The notes beneath the pieces were generated by a model. It worked only from the letters and a program-made list of their open reading frames with translations, searched no databases and was not told the DNA's origin. A DNA stretch of 64,000 nucleotides from Neorhizobium tomejilense (GTDB taxonomy: Bacteria; Pseudomonadota; Alphaproteobacteria; Rhizobiales; Rhizobiaceae): assembly GCA_002968845.1 (NCBI GenBank), contig PVBG01000003.1, positions 248,001-312,000 on the forward strand, in the 5' to 3' direction. Below are positions 35,709 to 44,244 of this stretch, piece after piece. The position numbers were made by a program, and so were the translations under genes. How positions within the stretch are numbered: the stretch's first letter is position 1; each line of letters opens with the position of its first letter.

Positions 35709-37196
35709 TCACTTGGAGGTGGCTTTTTTCTTTTCGCCGGCAGGTTCCGTGGTGGTCGCGGTCGTGTCCGTGGACTGGGAGGTAGCGACAGGCGCTTCCT
35801 TCGGGCCTTCGCCCATGCGGTTCCAGGCGTCGAGGCCAGCGATCTTGTAGGCTTCCGCGAGCGTCGGGTAGTTGAACGTGTTCTCGACGAAATATTCGAC
35901 CGTGCCTTTAAGGTTCAGGACCGCCTGGCCGATGTGGACAAGTTCGGTCGCACCTTCGCCGACGATGTGGACGCCGAGCAGGCGGCGGGTCTTCAGCGAG
36001 AAGATCAGCTTCAGGAGGCCGGTATCGAGGCCCATGATGTGGCCGCGCGAGGTCTCGCGGAAGCGGGCGATGCCGCATTCATAGGGAATGCCGCGCTCCT
36101 TCATTTCCTCTTCGGTGAGGCCGCAGGTGGAGATTTCCGGCACGGCATAGATGCCGTAGGGGAAATATTTCTGCGGTTCCTTGGCGATCGCGCCGACGGC
36201 GACGCGCGCCGCGACGCGACCCTGTTCCATCGAGGTCGAAGCAAGGCTCGGAAACCCGACGACATCGCCGGCGGCGTAGATGTTGGGAACGGAGGTCTCG
36301 AAGGTTTCCGGATTGACCTTGAGGCGACCGCGGCTGTCGGCTTCGAGCCCCGCTGCTGCGAGGTTCAGCGTATCGGTGGCACCCATGCGGCCGGCGGCGA
36401 ACAGCACCATGTCGGTAATGATCTGGCGGCCGCTGTCGACGTGCACCAGAACCTTGCCGTCCGGCAGGCGCTCCACCTTGTCCGCCTTCTGGCCGAGCAG
36501 CAGTTTCATGTTGCGGTCGCGCAGCTGGTAGGTGAAGTCCTCGACGATTTCCTTGTCGATGAAGTCGAGCATGGTCGATTTCGGATCGATGACGGTGACG
36601 GCGGTATCGAGGGCACTGAAGATCGTCGCGTATTCGATGCCGATAACGCCGGCGCCGATGACCACCATCGAACGGGGGAGCTGGTCGATTTCGAGCAGCT
36701 CGTCGCTGTCGAGAACCGTCTTGCCGTCGAACGGCATGTAGTCGGGGCGGAAAGGCTTGGTGCCGACCGCGAGCAGGATCGACTTGCCCATGACGTGCAT
36801 GACGTCGCCGTCGTCCTTGGCGATCGCCATCGTGTCGGGCGTGACGAAAGTCGCCTTGCCACGGATGCTCTGGACGCGATTGCGGGCGAACTGGTGTTCC
36901 AGCACTTCGACCTCGTGGTCGAGCGTGATCAGCAGGCGGCGACGCAGATCCTCCGCACTGATTTCCTGCTTGACCCGGTAGGCTTTGCCGTAGAAGCCGC
37001 GCTCGCGCCAGCCGGACAGGTTGAGCGCCGTTTCGCGCAGCGTCTTCGACGGGATCGTGCCGGTATGGACCGAGACGCCACCGACCCTCTTGCCCTGTTC
37101 GACGACCAGAACCTTCTTGTCGAGCTTGGCAGCCTGGATGGCCGCGCGGCGACCGGCCGGTCCGCTGCCGACGACGATGAGGTCGTATTGGTTCAT
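35709..37196 (-). CDS. sthA: Si-specific (soluble) NAD(P)+ transhydrogenase
   Basis: A 495-residue flavoprotein of the pyridine nucleotide-disulfide oxidoreductase class, balancing NADH and NADPH. FAD motif is VVGSGPAGRRAA near the N-terminus. The place where lipoamide dehydrogenases carry the CxxxxC redox disulfide reads GGVSVHTGTIPSKTLRE, without cysteines, which is the SthA trait. The second nucleotide-binding motif is VVIGAGVIGIEYATIF and the C-terminus has VHIVGEGATELVHIGQAVL. Length is slightly above E. coli SthA because of a Thr/Lys-rich tail. Confidence 0.93.
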   Translation of the reverse strand: MNQYDLIVVGSGPAGRRAAIQAAKLDKKVLVVEQGKRVGGVSVHTGTIPSKTLRETALNLSGWRERGFYGKAYRVKQEISAEDLRRRLLITLDHEVEVLEHQFARNRVQSIRGKATFVTPDTMAIAKDDGDVMHVMGKSILLAVGTKPFRPDYMPFDGKTVLDSDELLEIDQLPRSMVVIGAGVIGIEYATIFSALDTAVTVIDPKSTMLDFIDKEIVEDFTYQLRDRNMKLLLGQKADKVERLPDGKVLVHVDSGRQIITDMVLFAAGRMGATDTLNLAAAGLEADSRGRLKVNPETFETSVPNIYAAGDVVGFPSLASTSMEQGRVAARVAVGAIAKEPQKYFPYGIYAVPEISTCGLTEEEMKERGIPYECGIARFRETSRGHIMGLDTGLLKLIFSLKTRRLLGVHIVGEGATELVHIGQAVLNLKGTVEYFVENTFNYPTLAEAYKIAGLDAWNRMGEGPKEAPVATSQSTDTTATTTEPAGEKKKATSK

Positions 37197-37374
37197 GGGA
37201 TGCTCCGCTCCGAATCTGACGGCCGCCGCGATGCGGCAGCGCTCACGAATCCCTTTGTAGCCACCTATTCTAAAGTTTTGATTGCGGCTCGTCCAAGCCT
37301 TGATTTCAATCTGTATGCATCAATTTTGTGCACTGCAAGAATTGCTGAAAAATTAACTTGACGGAGGTCCGGAA

Positions 37375-38154
37375 ATGCCGTCCATTCGGACCAATCAGAA
37401 ATTGGTACAACAAATGGTACAGGATAAAGCCGGCGAGGCTCATGACAATTCGAGCTATGCGCTGGATCGCCTGAGGGAGCTTTTAAGGGCGGGAGAATTC
37501 GGTTCGGAGGGCCGCCTGCCGACCGAACGGGCTTTGACCGACATGCTCGGCATCAGCCGGCGTGCGGTGCGACGCGCACTCGAGGTGCTCGAATCCGAAG
37601 GTCTCATCTGGCGTCGCCAGGGCTCGGGCACCTTTATCGGCGAAAGGCCGAGCGAGTGGAGCAACCATGTGGGCGCGATCGTCGCCGGCACGGATTTCAT
37701 GGAGATCATGGAGGTCCGTCTGAGGATCGAACCGCAGCTCGCCCAGCTCGCGGCCATGCGCGCCAAGCCGGCGGATATCGCCAAGATGTACGAGATCGCC
37801 TCGAAGATCATCGAGAGCAGTGATGCCGACGCCCGCGAATTGTGGGATGGAACGCTGCACCGGCTGATCGCCCAGAGCGCCGGCAACCAGCTTTTCCTGT
37901 CGATTTTCGACGTCATCAATCGCGTCCGCCAGGACGAGGCATGGCGGGCGATCCGCGAGCGCGCCCGCTCCAGCGGCAATGCGGTCAACATCTCGTTTGC
38001 CCAGCACAAGACCATCATAGAGGCGATCGCTGCGCGTGATCCGGTGCAGGCGGGGGAGGCGATGCGCGAACACCTGCTGATGCTTCAGGAGCGGCTCATC
38101 CGCGCGACGTCCCTTGGCTCCGTGGAACAGGGGTCGCTCAGCGAAGCAAGCTGA
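37375..38154 (+). CDS. GntR-family (FadR-type) transcriptional regulator
   Basis: A 259-residue regulator. The N-terminal winged helix-turn-helix covers about residues 25-90 (GRLPTERALTDMLGISRRAV, then GLIWRRQGSGTFIGERPS). The all-helical FCD effector domain covers about 105-245 (ME..VRLRIEPQLAQLAAMR and HKTIIEAIAARDPVQAGEAM). FadR-type GntR proteins respond to organic acids or related small ligands. GGAGG precedes the ATG. It is upstream of, and probably controls, the peptide ABC/ggt operon. A dyad lies inside its first codons. Confidence 0.92.
   Translation: MPSIRTNQKLVQQMVQDKAGEAHDNSSYALDRLRELLRAGEFGSEGRLPTERALTDMLGISRRAVRRALEVLESEGLIWRRQGSGTFIGERPSEWSNHVGAIVAGTDFMEIMEVRLRIEPQLAQLAAMRAKPADIAKMYEIASKIIESSDADARELWDGTLHRLIAQSAGNQLFLSIFDVINRVRQDEAWRAIRERARSSGNAVNISFAQHKTIIEAIAARDPVQAGEAMREHLLMLQERLIRATSLGSVEQGSLSEAS
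37390..37406. promoter_or_regulatory. candidate operator in the GntR gene start
   Basis: A perfect dyad, ACCAAT and ATTGGT with five bases between, overlaps codons 6-11. It is followed by two direct TGGTACA copies at 37403-37409 and 37415-37421. ATTGGT/ACCAAT half-sites resemble PdhR/FadR-family operators. Self-regulation is inferred. Confidence 0.4.
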
Positions 38155-38240
38155 ATGGCCGCCACGCGGCCCACCACCAGAAGCCGGAAACCGGCCAAGA
38201 CTAAAAACAGGAACCTAAAAACAAGAGAGGAATGTTCATC

Positions 38241-39749
38241 ATGATGCGACTTACCAAGCTTACGACCGCGCTGCTGGCCGGCGCGCTTTTCGCCTTTCCG
38301 GCGCTTGCGGTCGATTTGCGCATCGGCCTACAGGACGATGCCGACGTTCTCGATCCTGCCCAGTCCCGCACCTTCGTCGGACGTATCGTCTATACCGCCA
38401 TGTGCGACAAGCTGGTCGACGTTTCGCCCGACCTGAAGATCGTCCCGCAGCTCGCCACCGAGTGGAAATGGTCCGCCGACGGCAAGGAGCTGACGATGAA
38501 GATCCGCGAGGGCGTCAAGTTCCATGACGACACCCCGCTCGATGCCGCCGCCGTGGTTGCCACGATCGAACGCAACATGACCCTGCCGGAATCGCGCCGC
38601 AAGAGCGAGCTGACCTCCGTCGCCAAGGTCGAGGCGACCGGGCCGCTGGAAGTCAAGTTCACCCTGAAGTCCCCGGACGTGACGCTGCTCGCTCAGCTCT
38701 CCGACCGCGCCGGCATGATCGTTTCCCCGACCGCCGCCAAGGCGCTCGGCGCCAATTTCGGCTCCAAGCCGGTCTGCGCCGGCCCGTTCAAGTTTGTCGA
38801 GCGCGTCCAGCAGGACCGCATCGTGCTCGAAAAATTCAAGGATTACTGGGCCAAGGACAAGATCTTCGTCGACAAGGTCACCTACCTGCCGATCCCGGAT
38901 ACGACCGTCCGCCTCGCCAACCTGCAGTCGGGCGACCTCGACTTCATCGAGCGTCTGGCTCCGACCGACGTTGCTGCCGTCAAGGGCAATTCGGGCCTGA
39001 AGTTCGACGCGACCGTCAACATCGGGTACATGGCTCTTTATGCCAATATCGCCAACGGTGCGCGCGCCGACAATCCGTTCGGCAAGGACAAGCGCCTGCG
39101 CCAGGCCTTCTCGCTGGCGATCGATCGCGACGCCATGAACCAGATCGTCTACGAAGGCACCGCCGTCGGCGGCAATCAGCCGTTCCCGCCGAACAGCCCG
39201 TGGTTCAACAAGGCGATCCCGGTTCCGGCCCGCGACGTCGCCAAGGCCAAGGCTCTCATCAAGGCCGCCGGTTTCGATCGTGTTCCGGTCGAGCTGCAGA
39301 TCCCGAACAACCCGGTCGCCCAGCAGATGATGCAGATCCTGCAGTCGATGGTTGCCGAAGCCGGTTTCGACGTCAGCCTGAAGTCGACCGAGTTCGCCAC
39401 CCTGCTCGAAGAGCAGACCCGCGGCAACTTTCAGCTCAGCCGCTCCGACTGGTCCGGCCGTGTCGATCCTGATGGCAATATCCACCAGTTCATCAGCTGC
39501 AAGGGCGGCATCAACGACGTGAAATACTGCAACCCGGACGTCGACAAGCTGCTCAACGAAGCACGCGCCTCGACCGACGATGCGGTACGCAAGCAGAAAT
39601 ACGACGCAGCTTCCGTGATCCTCAACGAAGACATGCCGGTCATCTATCTCGGCCATCAGTCTTGGATCTGGGCTTACAAGAAGAACATTACCGGCTTCGT
39701 GGCCAGTCCGGACGGCATGATCCGCCTGCAAGGCGTCAAGAAGGGCTAA
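38241..39749 (+). CDS. ABC transporter substrate-binding protein, peptide/SBP_bac_5 type
   Basis: A 502-residue periplasmic binding protein of the family 5 (DppA-like) group. The signal peptide is MMRLTKLTTALLAGALFAFP with cleavage after ALA near residue 22. Typical segments are TEWKWSADGKELTMKIREGV, KFHDDTPLDAAAVVATIER and LRQAFSLAIDRDAMNQIVYE. GAGAGG lies 10 bases before the ATG at 38241 and only one base before the ATG at 38232. It is the first structural gene after the regulator, so the ligand is probably a small peptide or gamma-glutamyl compound. Confidence 0.9.
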   Translation: MMRLTKLTTALLAGALFAFPALAVDLRIGLQDDADVLDPAQSRTFVGRIVYTAMCDKLVDVSPDLKIVPQLATEWKWSADGKELTMKIREGVKFHDDTPLDAAAVVATIERNMTLPESRRKSELTSVAKVEATGPLEVKFTLKSPDVTLLAQLSDRAGMIVSPTAAKALGANFGSKPVCAGPFKFVERVQQDRIVLEKFKDYWAKDKIFVDKVTYLPIPDTTVRLANLQSGDLDFIERLAPTDVAAVKGNSGLKFDATVNIGYMALYANIANGARADNPFGKDKRLRQAFSLAIDRDAMNQIVYEGTAVGGNQPFPPNSPWFNKAIPVPARDVAKAKALIKAAGFDRVPVELQIPNNPVAQQMMQILQSMVAEAGFDVSLKSTEFATLLEEQTRGNFQLSRSDWSGRVDPDGNIHQFISCKGGINDVKYCNPDVDKLLNEARASTDDAVRKQKYDAASVILNEDMPVIYLGHQSWIWAYKKNITGFVASPDGMIRLQGVKKG

Positions 39750-39836
39750 GCCTCCCGTGCCGCATGGGAGACCCATGCGGCACTTTTCCGCATCGCTTCG
39801 TAACAATAACAATGTTGCTCAACGGGGGACGGCGTC

Positions 39837-40784
39837 ATGCCTGTCTACATCGGAAAGCGTCTGCTGGTCGCCATACCGACCTTGCTGATCATCTCCATTT
39901 TCGTCTTTTCACTGCAGAAACTGCTGCCCGGCGATCCCATTCTGGCGATGGCCGGCGAGGAGCGTGACCCTGCGGTCATCGAATTCCTGCGCGACAAATA
40001 CCGGCTGAACGATCCGGTCGTGGTGCAATATTTCTATTGGCTCGGCGGCGTGCTGACCGGCGACTTCGGCATCTCGCTGCGCACCAACCAGCCTGTCCTG
40101 GAACTGATCCTCCAGAAGCTGCCGGTGACGATCCAGCTTGCTGTCATGGCGATGTTCTTCGCCATGCTGATCGGCATACCGATCGGTATCCTGGCGGCGG
40201 TCAAGAAGAACACGTTCATCGACTACATCGCCAATGTGCTGGCGCTGACCGGCCTGTCGATCCCGAATTTCTGGCTCGGCATCATGCTCATCCTGCTGAT
40301 CTCGGTGCAGCTCGGCTGGCTGCCGGCTTCCGGCTTCGAGTCGATCTTCGTCGATCCCGTCCGGTCCCTGCAGACCATGGTCATGCCGGCCTTCGTGCTC
40401 GGCAATGCGCTGGCGGCGACGCTGATGCGCCATACCCGCTCGGCGATGATCGGCGTGCTCAGCGCCGACTATATCCGCACCGCCCGCGCCAAGGGTCTGT
40501 CGCCGCGCGAAGTGGTGCTCAGCCACAGTTTCCGCAATGCGCTTCTGCCGGTCGTGACGCTGTCGGCGCTGCTGTTCGGGGAGCTGCTCGCCGGTGCGGT
40601 GCTGACCGAGCAGATCTTCACCATCCCGGGCTTCGGTAAGCTCATCGTCGATGCTGTCTTCAACCGCGACTATGCGGTGGTGCAGGGCGTCGTGCTGTGC
40701 ACGGCAGTTGGCTTCATCCTGATGAACCTCATCGCCGACGTGCTTTACGTCCTCCTCAATCCGCGTCTGAGGGCCACCCTATGA
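39837..40784 (+). CDS. ABC transporter permease, DppB type
   Basis: A 315-residue inner-membrane permease with about six helices. It begins MPVYIGKRLLVAIPTLLIIS, and the conserved EAA-type loop reads YIRTARAKGLSPREVVLSHSFRNALL-like (YIRTARAKGLSPREVVLSH at about residues 211-229). It pairs with the following DppC-type permease, whose ATG overlaps its TGA (ATGA). Confidence 0.93.
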   Translation: MPVYIGKRLLVAIPTLLIISIFVFSLQKLLPGDPILAMAGEERDPAVIEFLRDKYRLNDPVVVQYFYWLGGVLTGDFGISLRTNQPVLELILQKLPVTIQLAVMAMFFAMLIGIPIGILAAVKKNTFIDYIANVLALTGLSIPNFWLGIMLILLISVQLGWLPASGFESIFVDPVRSLQTMVMPAFVLGNALAATLMRHTRSAMIGVLSADYIRTARAKGLSPREVVLSHSFRNALLPVVTLSALLFGELLAGAVLTEQIFTIPGFGKLIVDAVFNRDYAVVQGVVLCTAVGFILMNLIADVLYVLLNPRLRATL

Positions 40785-41656
40785 CCACGATCGACCAAGC
40801 GCCGCCGGTTGCGGCAGCCAAGCGCGACAAGAGCCGCGCCTGGCGAAAGATGAAGAAGAACAGGAGCGCGCTGGTCGGCGCCGTTATCGTCCTGTTCTTC
40901 GCAATCCTTGCGGCCAGCGCCCCGATCCTGCCGATCATCGATCCCGTCGCGACGAGCTGGACGGCGATCCGCAAGGCACCTTCGGCCATGTACTGGCTCG
41001 GCACCGACGATCTCGGCCGCGACATCCTTTCGCGGATGATCTGGGGCGCCCAGGCATCGCTGATGGCCGGGGTGTTCTCGGTCGCCATTGCGGTCGGCAT
41101 CGGCGTGCCCTTCGGCCTGATCTCGGGTTATTTCGGCGGCTGGGTGGATATGGTGATCTCGCGGATCACAGAAGCTCTGCTCGCCATGCCTTTCCTGATC
41201 ATGGCGATCGCGTTGGCGGCATTTTTGGGCCCGAGCCTGATGAATGCGATGATCGCCATCGGCCTGTCCGCCATGCCGATCTTCGTGCGGCTGACCCGCG
41301 GTCAGGTCCTGGCGGTCAAGACGGAGGACTATGTCGAAGGCGCACGCGCCGTTGGCCTGAACCACTTCGAAATCATGACCCGCTATATCCTGCCCAACGT
41401 TTTCGCCCCGATCATCGTCCAGGCGACGCTGACGATCGCAACCGCGATCATCGCCGAGGCGAGCCTTTCCTTCCTCGGCCTCGGCCAGCAGCCGCCAGCG
41501 CCCTCCTGGGGCTCGATGCTGAACGTCGCCAAGAACTTCCTGAGCCAGGCGCCCTGGATGGCGATGTGGCCGGGCGCGGCGATCTTCCTCGTCGTCATCG
41601 GCTTCAATCTCCTCGGCGATGGCCTGCGCGATGCGCTGGATCCCCGCGAGGCATGA
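40781..41656 (+). CDS. ABC transporter permease, DppC type
   Basis: A 291-residue permease. The N-terminal cytoplasmic Lys/Arg-rich segment (AWRKMKKNRSALVGAVIVLF) and GTDDLGRDILSRMIWGAQAS identify the DppC/OppC class. The EAA loop reads YVEGARAVGLNHFEIMTRY and C-terminus AEASLSFLGLGQQPPAPSWG is diagnostic. The start at 40781 is chosen for coupling to the previous gene. It forms the channel with the upstream permease. Confidence 0.93.
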   Translation: MTTIDQAPPVAAAKRDKSRAWRKMKKNRSALVGAVIVLFFAILAASAPILPIIDPVATSWTAIRKAPSAMYWLGTDDLGRDILSRMIWGAQASLMAGVFSVAIAVGIGVPFGLISGYFGGWVDMVISRITEALLAMPFLIMAIALAAFLGPSLMNAMIAIGLSAMPIFVRLTRGQVLAVKTEDYVEGARAVGLNHFEIMTRYILPNVFAPIIVQATLTIATAIIAEASLSFLGLGQQPPAPSWGSMLNVAKNFLSQAPWMAMWPGAAIFLVVIGFNLLGDGLRDALDPREA

Positions 41657-41692
41657 CGGCCGCGCCAAGCATGATTTGAAAGGACCAACACA

Positions 41693-43477
41693 ATGACTGA
41701 GTTCACCACACGGCCGGAAATCCTCGGCACGTTCGGGGTCGTCACCTCGACCCACTGGATCGCTTCGGCCGTCGGCATGGCGATCCTCGAAAAGGGCGGC
41801 AATGCCTTCGATGCGGCGGTCGCGACCGGCTTTGTGCTGCAGATCGTCGAGCCGCATCTCTGCGGCCCGGGCGGCGACATGCCGGCCATCTTCTATTCGA
41901 AGAAGAAGGACAAGGTCGAAGTCATCTGCGCCCAGGGGCCTGCACCGGCCGGCGCGACGATCGAGCACTACACCTCGGAAGGCCTGAAGCTGATCCCCGG
42001 CGACGGGCTGCTCGCGACAGTCATCCCCGGCGCCTTCGACGGCTGGATGCTGATGCTGCGCGACTACGGCACGATGAGCGTGCGCGACGTGCTCGAGCCG
42101 GCCATTTATTATGCCGAACACGGCCACCCGATGCTTGCCCGCGTTTCAGCGACCATCAAGGGGCTGGCGAACTTCTTCGAGACCGAGTGGCCGACGTCCT
42201 ACGCGACCTGGCTTCCGGGCGGCGTGGCTCCCGAAGCGCAGAGCAATTTCAAAAACCCGGTGCTTGCCGACACCTGGAAGCGCCTCATCGCCGAAGCCGA
42301 AGCCAAGACCGGCCGCGAAAACCAGATCGAAGCCGCTCGGGACGCTTTCTATCGCGGCTTCGTGGCCGAGGCGATCGACCGTTATGTCTCGACGGCTGAG
42401 GTGATGGACGCGAGCGGATCCCGCCACAAGGGCGTGCTGACCGCCGACGACATGGCCAACTGGCGGGCGACCGTCGAGGCGCCCCAGACCTACGACTATC
42501 ACGACTGGACCGTCGCCAAGACGCCGGCCTGGGGGCAGGGGCCGGTGCTTCTGCAGTCGCTGGCGCTGCTGAAGGGCTTTGACCTTTCGGCGATGGATCC
42601 GGCCGGACCGGATTTCGTGCATGTCGTCGTCGAGGCCATGAAGCTCGCCTTCGCCGACCGCGAAGTCTATTACGGCGACCCGGATTTCGCGCAGATCCCG
42701 ACCGAATACCTGCTCTCGGAAGGCTACAATGCCGAGCGCCGCAAGCTGATCGGCAGCCAAGCCTCGCTGGAACTGCGGCCGGGTCGCGTGCCCGGTTACG
42801 ACCACCAGTTCGAACTCACCATGGGCATGCTGACGGAAGTGAGCGGCAAGGGCGCGGTCTACGAGCCGACCATGTCGCATCTCACAGAAAAGCGCGGCGA
42901 TACGGTCCATATCGACGTCATCGACCGCTGGGGCAACATGGTCTCGACCACGCCTTCCGGTGGCTGGCTGCAATCCTCGCCGATCGTGCCCGGCCTTGGT
43001 TTCGCGCTGAACTCCCGCGCCCAGATGTTCTGGCTGAAGCCCGGCCTGCCGACGTCGCTGGAACCGGGAAAGCGCCCGCGCACGACGCTCACTCCGTCGC
43101 TGGCCCTGCACCAGGGCCGCCCGACTTTGGTGTTCGGCACGCCCGGCGGCGACCAGCAGGATCAATGGCAGCTGCCCTTCTTCCTGCGTTACGTCCACCA
43201 CAAGCCGAACCTGCAGGCGGCGATCGACATGCCGCTGTTCCACACCACGCATTTCCCCGGCTCCTTCTATCCGCGCACCAGCCAGCCGGGGAACATCATG
43301 GTGGAAAGCAATATCGGTGCCGACGTGCTCGCCGAACTGCGCAGCCGCGGCCACCAGATCACGGTGGCGGATCCCTGGAGCGTCGGCCGCCTGACCGCGG
43401 CTCGCCGCGACGCCGACGGATTGCTGCGGGCGGCGGCGACGCCGCGCCTGATGCAGGCCTATGCGGTTGGGAGATAA
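41693..43477 (+). CDS. ggt: gamma-glutamyltransferase family protein
   Basis: A 594-residue Ntn-hydrolase precursor that self-cleaves to large and small subunits and hydrolyses or transfers gamma-glutamyl groups. The likely nucleophile is Thr at about residue 404 in RGDTVHIDVIDRWGN, followed by the STTPSGGW substrate-binding segment. The N-terminus (ALEKGGNAFDAAVATGFV-like) is normal for the family. It has no visible signal peptide, unlike E. coli Ggt, so it may act in the cytoplasm after import. It is inside the ABC importer operon. Confidence 0.92.
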   Translation: MTEFTTRPEILGTFGVVTSTHWIASAVGMAILEKGGNAFDAAVATGFVLQIVEPHLCGPGGDMPAIFYSKKKDKVEVICAQGPAPAGATIEHYTSEGLKLIPGDGLLATVIPGAFDGWMLMLRDYGTMSVRDVLEPAIYYAEHGHPMLARVSATIKGLANFFETEWPTSYATWLPGGVAPEAQSNFKNPVLADTWKRLIAEAEAKTGRENQIEAARDAFYRGFVAEAIDRYVSTAEVMDASGSRHKGVLTADDMANWRATVEAPQTYDYHDWTVAKTPAWGQGPVLLQSLALLKGFDLSAMDPAGPDFVHVVVEAMKLAFADREVYYGDPDFAQIPTEYLLSEGYNAERRKLIGSQASLELRPGRVPGYDHQFELTMGMLTEVSGKGAVYEPTMSHLTEKRGDTVHIDVIDRWGNMVSTTPSGGWLQSSPIVPGLGFALNSRAQMFWLKPGLPTSLEPGKRPRTTLTPSLALHQGRPTLVFGTPGGDQQDQWQLPFFLRYVHHKPNLQAAIDMPLFHTTHFPGSFYPRTSQPGNIMVESNIGADVLAELRSRGHQITVADPWSVGRLTAARRDADGLLRAAATPRLMQAYAVGR

Positions 43478-43479
43478 CC

Positions 43480-44244
43480 ATGACCTGGTCCATCGTCGCA
43501 CGCGATCCTGAAACGGGTCACTTCGGAATTTCGGTTGCCAGCCGCTTCTTCGCGGTCGGTGCCGCAGTGCCGCACATCAAGGGCAGGGTAGGCGCCGTCG
43601 CCACGCAGGCCTTCGTCAGCCCGCTCTACGGCACGGACGGATTGAAACTGCTGGAGGAGGGCAAGAGCCCGCAGGAGATCATCGAGGTGCTGACGGCGCG
43701 CGACGACGGCCGCCGCCAGCGCCAGTTCCACCTGATCGACGCCAACGGCCGCAACGCCGCCTATACCGGCGAAATCTGCGTCGACTGGGCCGGCCATCTG
43801 GTCGACGACAACGTCTCCGTTGCCGGCAACATGCTGGCCGGGCCGCAGGTGATCGCCGAGACGCTGCGGGTCTATAAGCAAAAGGCGGACGAAGGCGCGC
43901 CGCTCGCCGAGCGCCTGCTTGCGGCCATGGATGCAGGCGAGGCCGCCGGCGGTGACAAGCGCGGCAAGCAGTCTGCCGCCATGGTTCTCTATCGCGACCA
44001 GGATTACCCCTGGCTGCGCATCAATGCCGACGATCACGCCGATCCGCTCGGCGAACTGCGCCGGCTCTATGCGGTAGCGCAGGAGCGTTTCCTGCATGTG
44101 GCCGAAACCATGCCGACCCGCGAAAACCCGCACGGCATGATCGACCGCCGGGTCATCGACCAGAAGATCGCCGAGCTGGAAGCCGCCCGCGAAGCGGAAG
44201 GCCGCGCCTCGGCCTCCTTTGCCACTCCCTGGAAGCCCCAATGA
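43480..44244 (+). CDS. DUF1028 family protein
   Basis: A 254-residue DUF1028 protein. It starts MTWSIVARDPETGHFGISVA and has GRVGAVATQAFVSPLYGTDG and VAGNMLAGPQVI. The family has an Ntn-hydrolase-like fold and is often next to peptidase or gamma-glutamyltransferase genes, as here. It begins two bases after ggt and ends in ATGA overlap with the ATPase gene. A role in amide or peptide hydrolysis is inferred. Confidence 0.9.
   Translation: MTWSIVARDPETGHFGISVASRFFAVGAAVPHIKGRVGAVATQAFVSPLYGTDGLKLLEEGKSPQEIIEVLTARDDGRRQRQFHLIDANGRNAAYTGEICVDWAGHLVDDNVSVAGNMLAGPQVIAETLRVYKQKADEGAPLAERLLAAMDAGEAAGGDKRGKQSAAMVLYRDQDYPWLRINADDHADPLGELRRLYAVAQERFLHVAETMPTRENPHGMIDRRVIDQKIAELEAAREAEGRASASFATPWKPQ

Noticed and set aside
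37329..37337. TGCACTGCA in the sthA-GntR intergenic region
   Set aside because: No -10 box lies at the spacing seen at 17 kb, on either strand. I cannot separate it from chance, so it is not called as a site.
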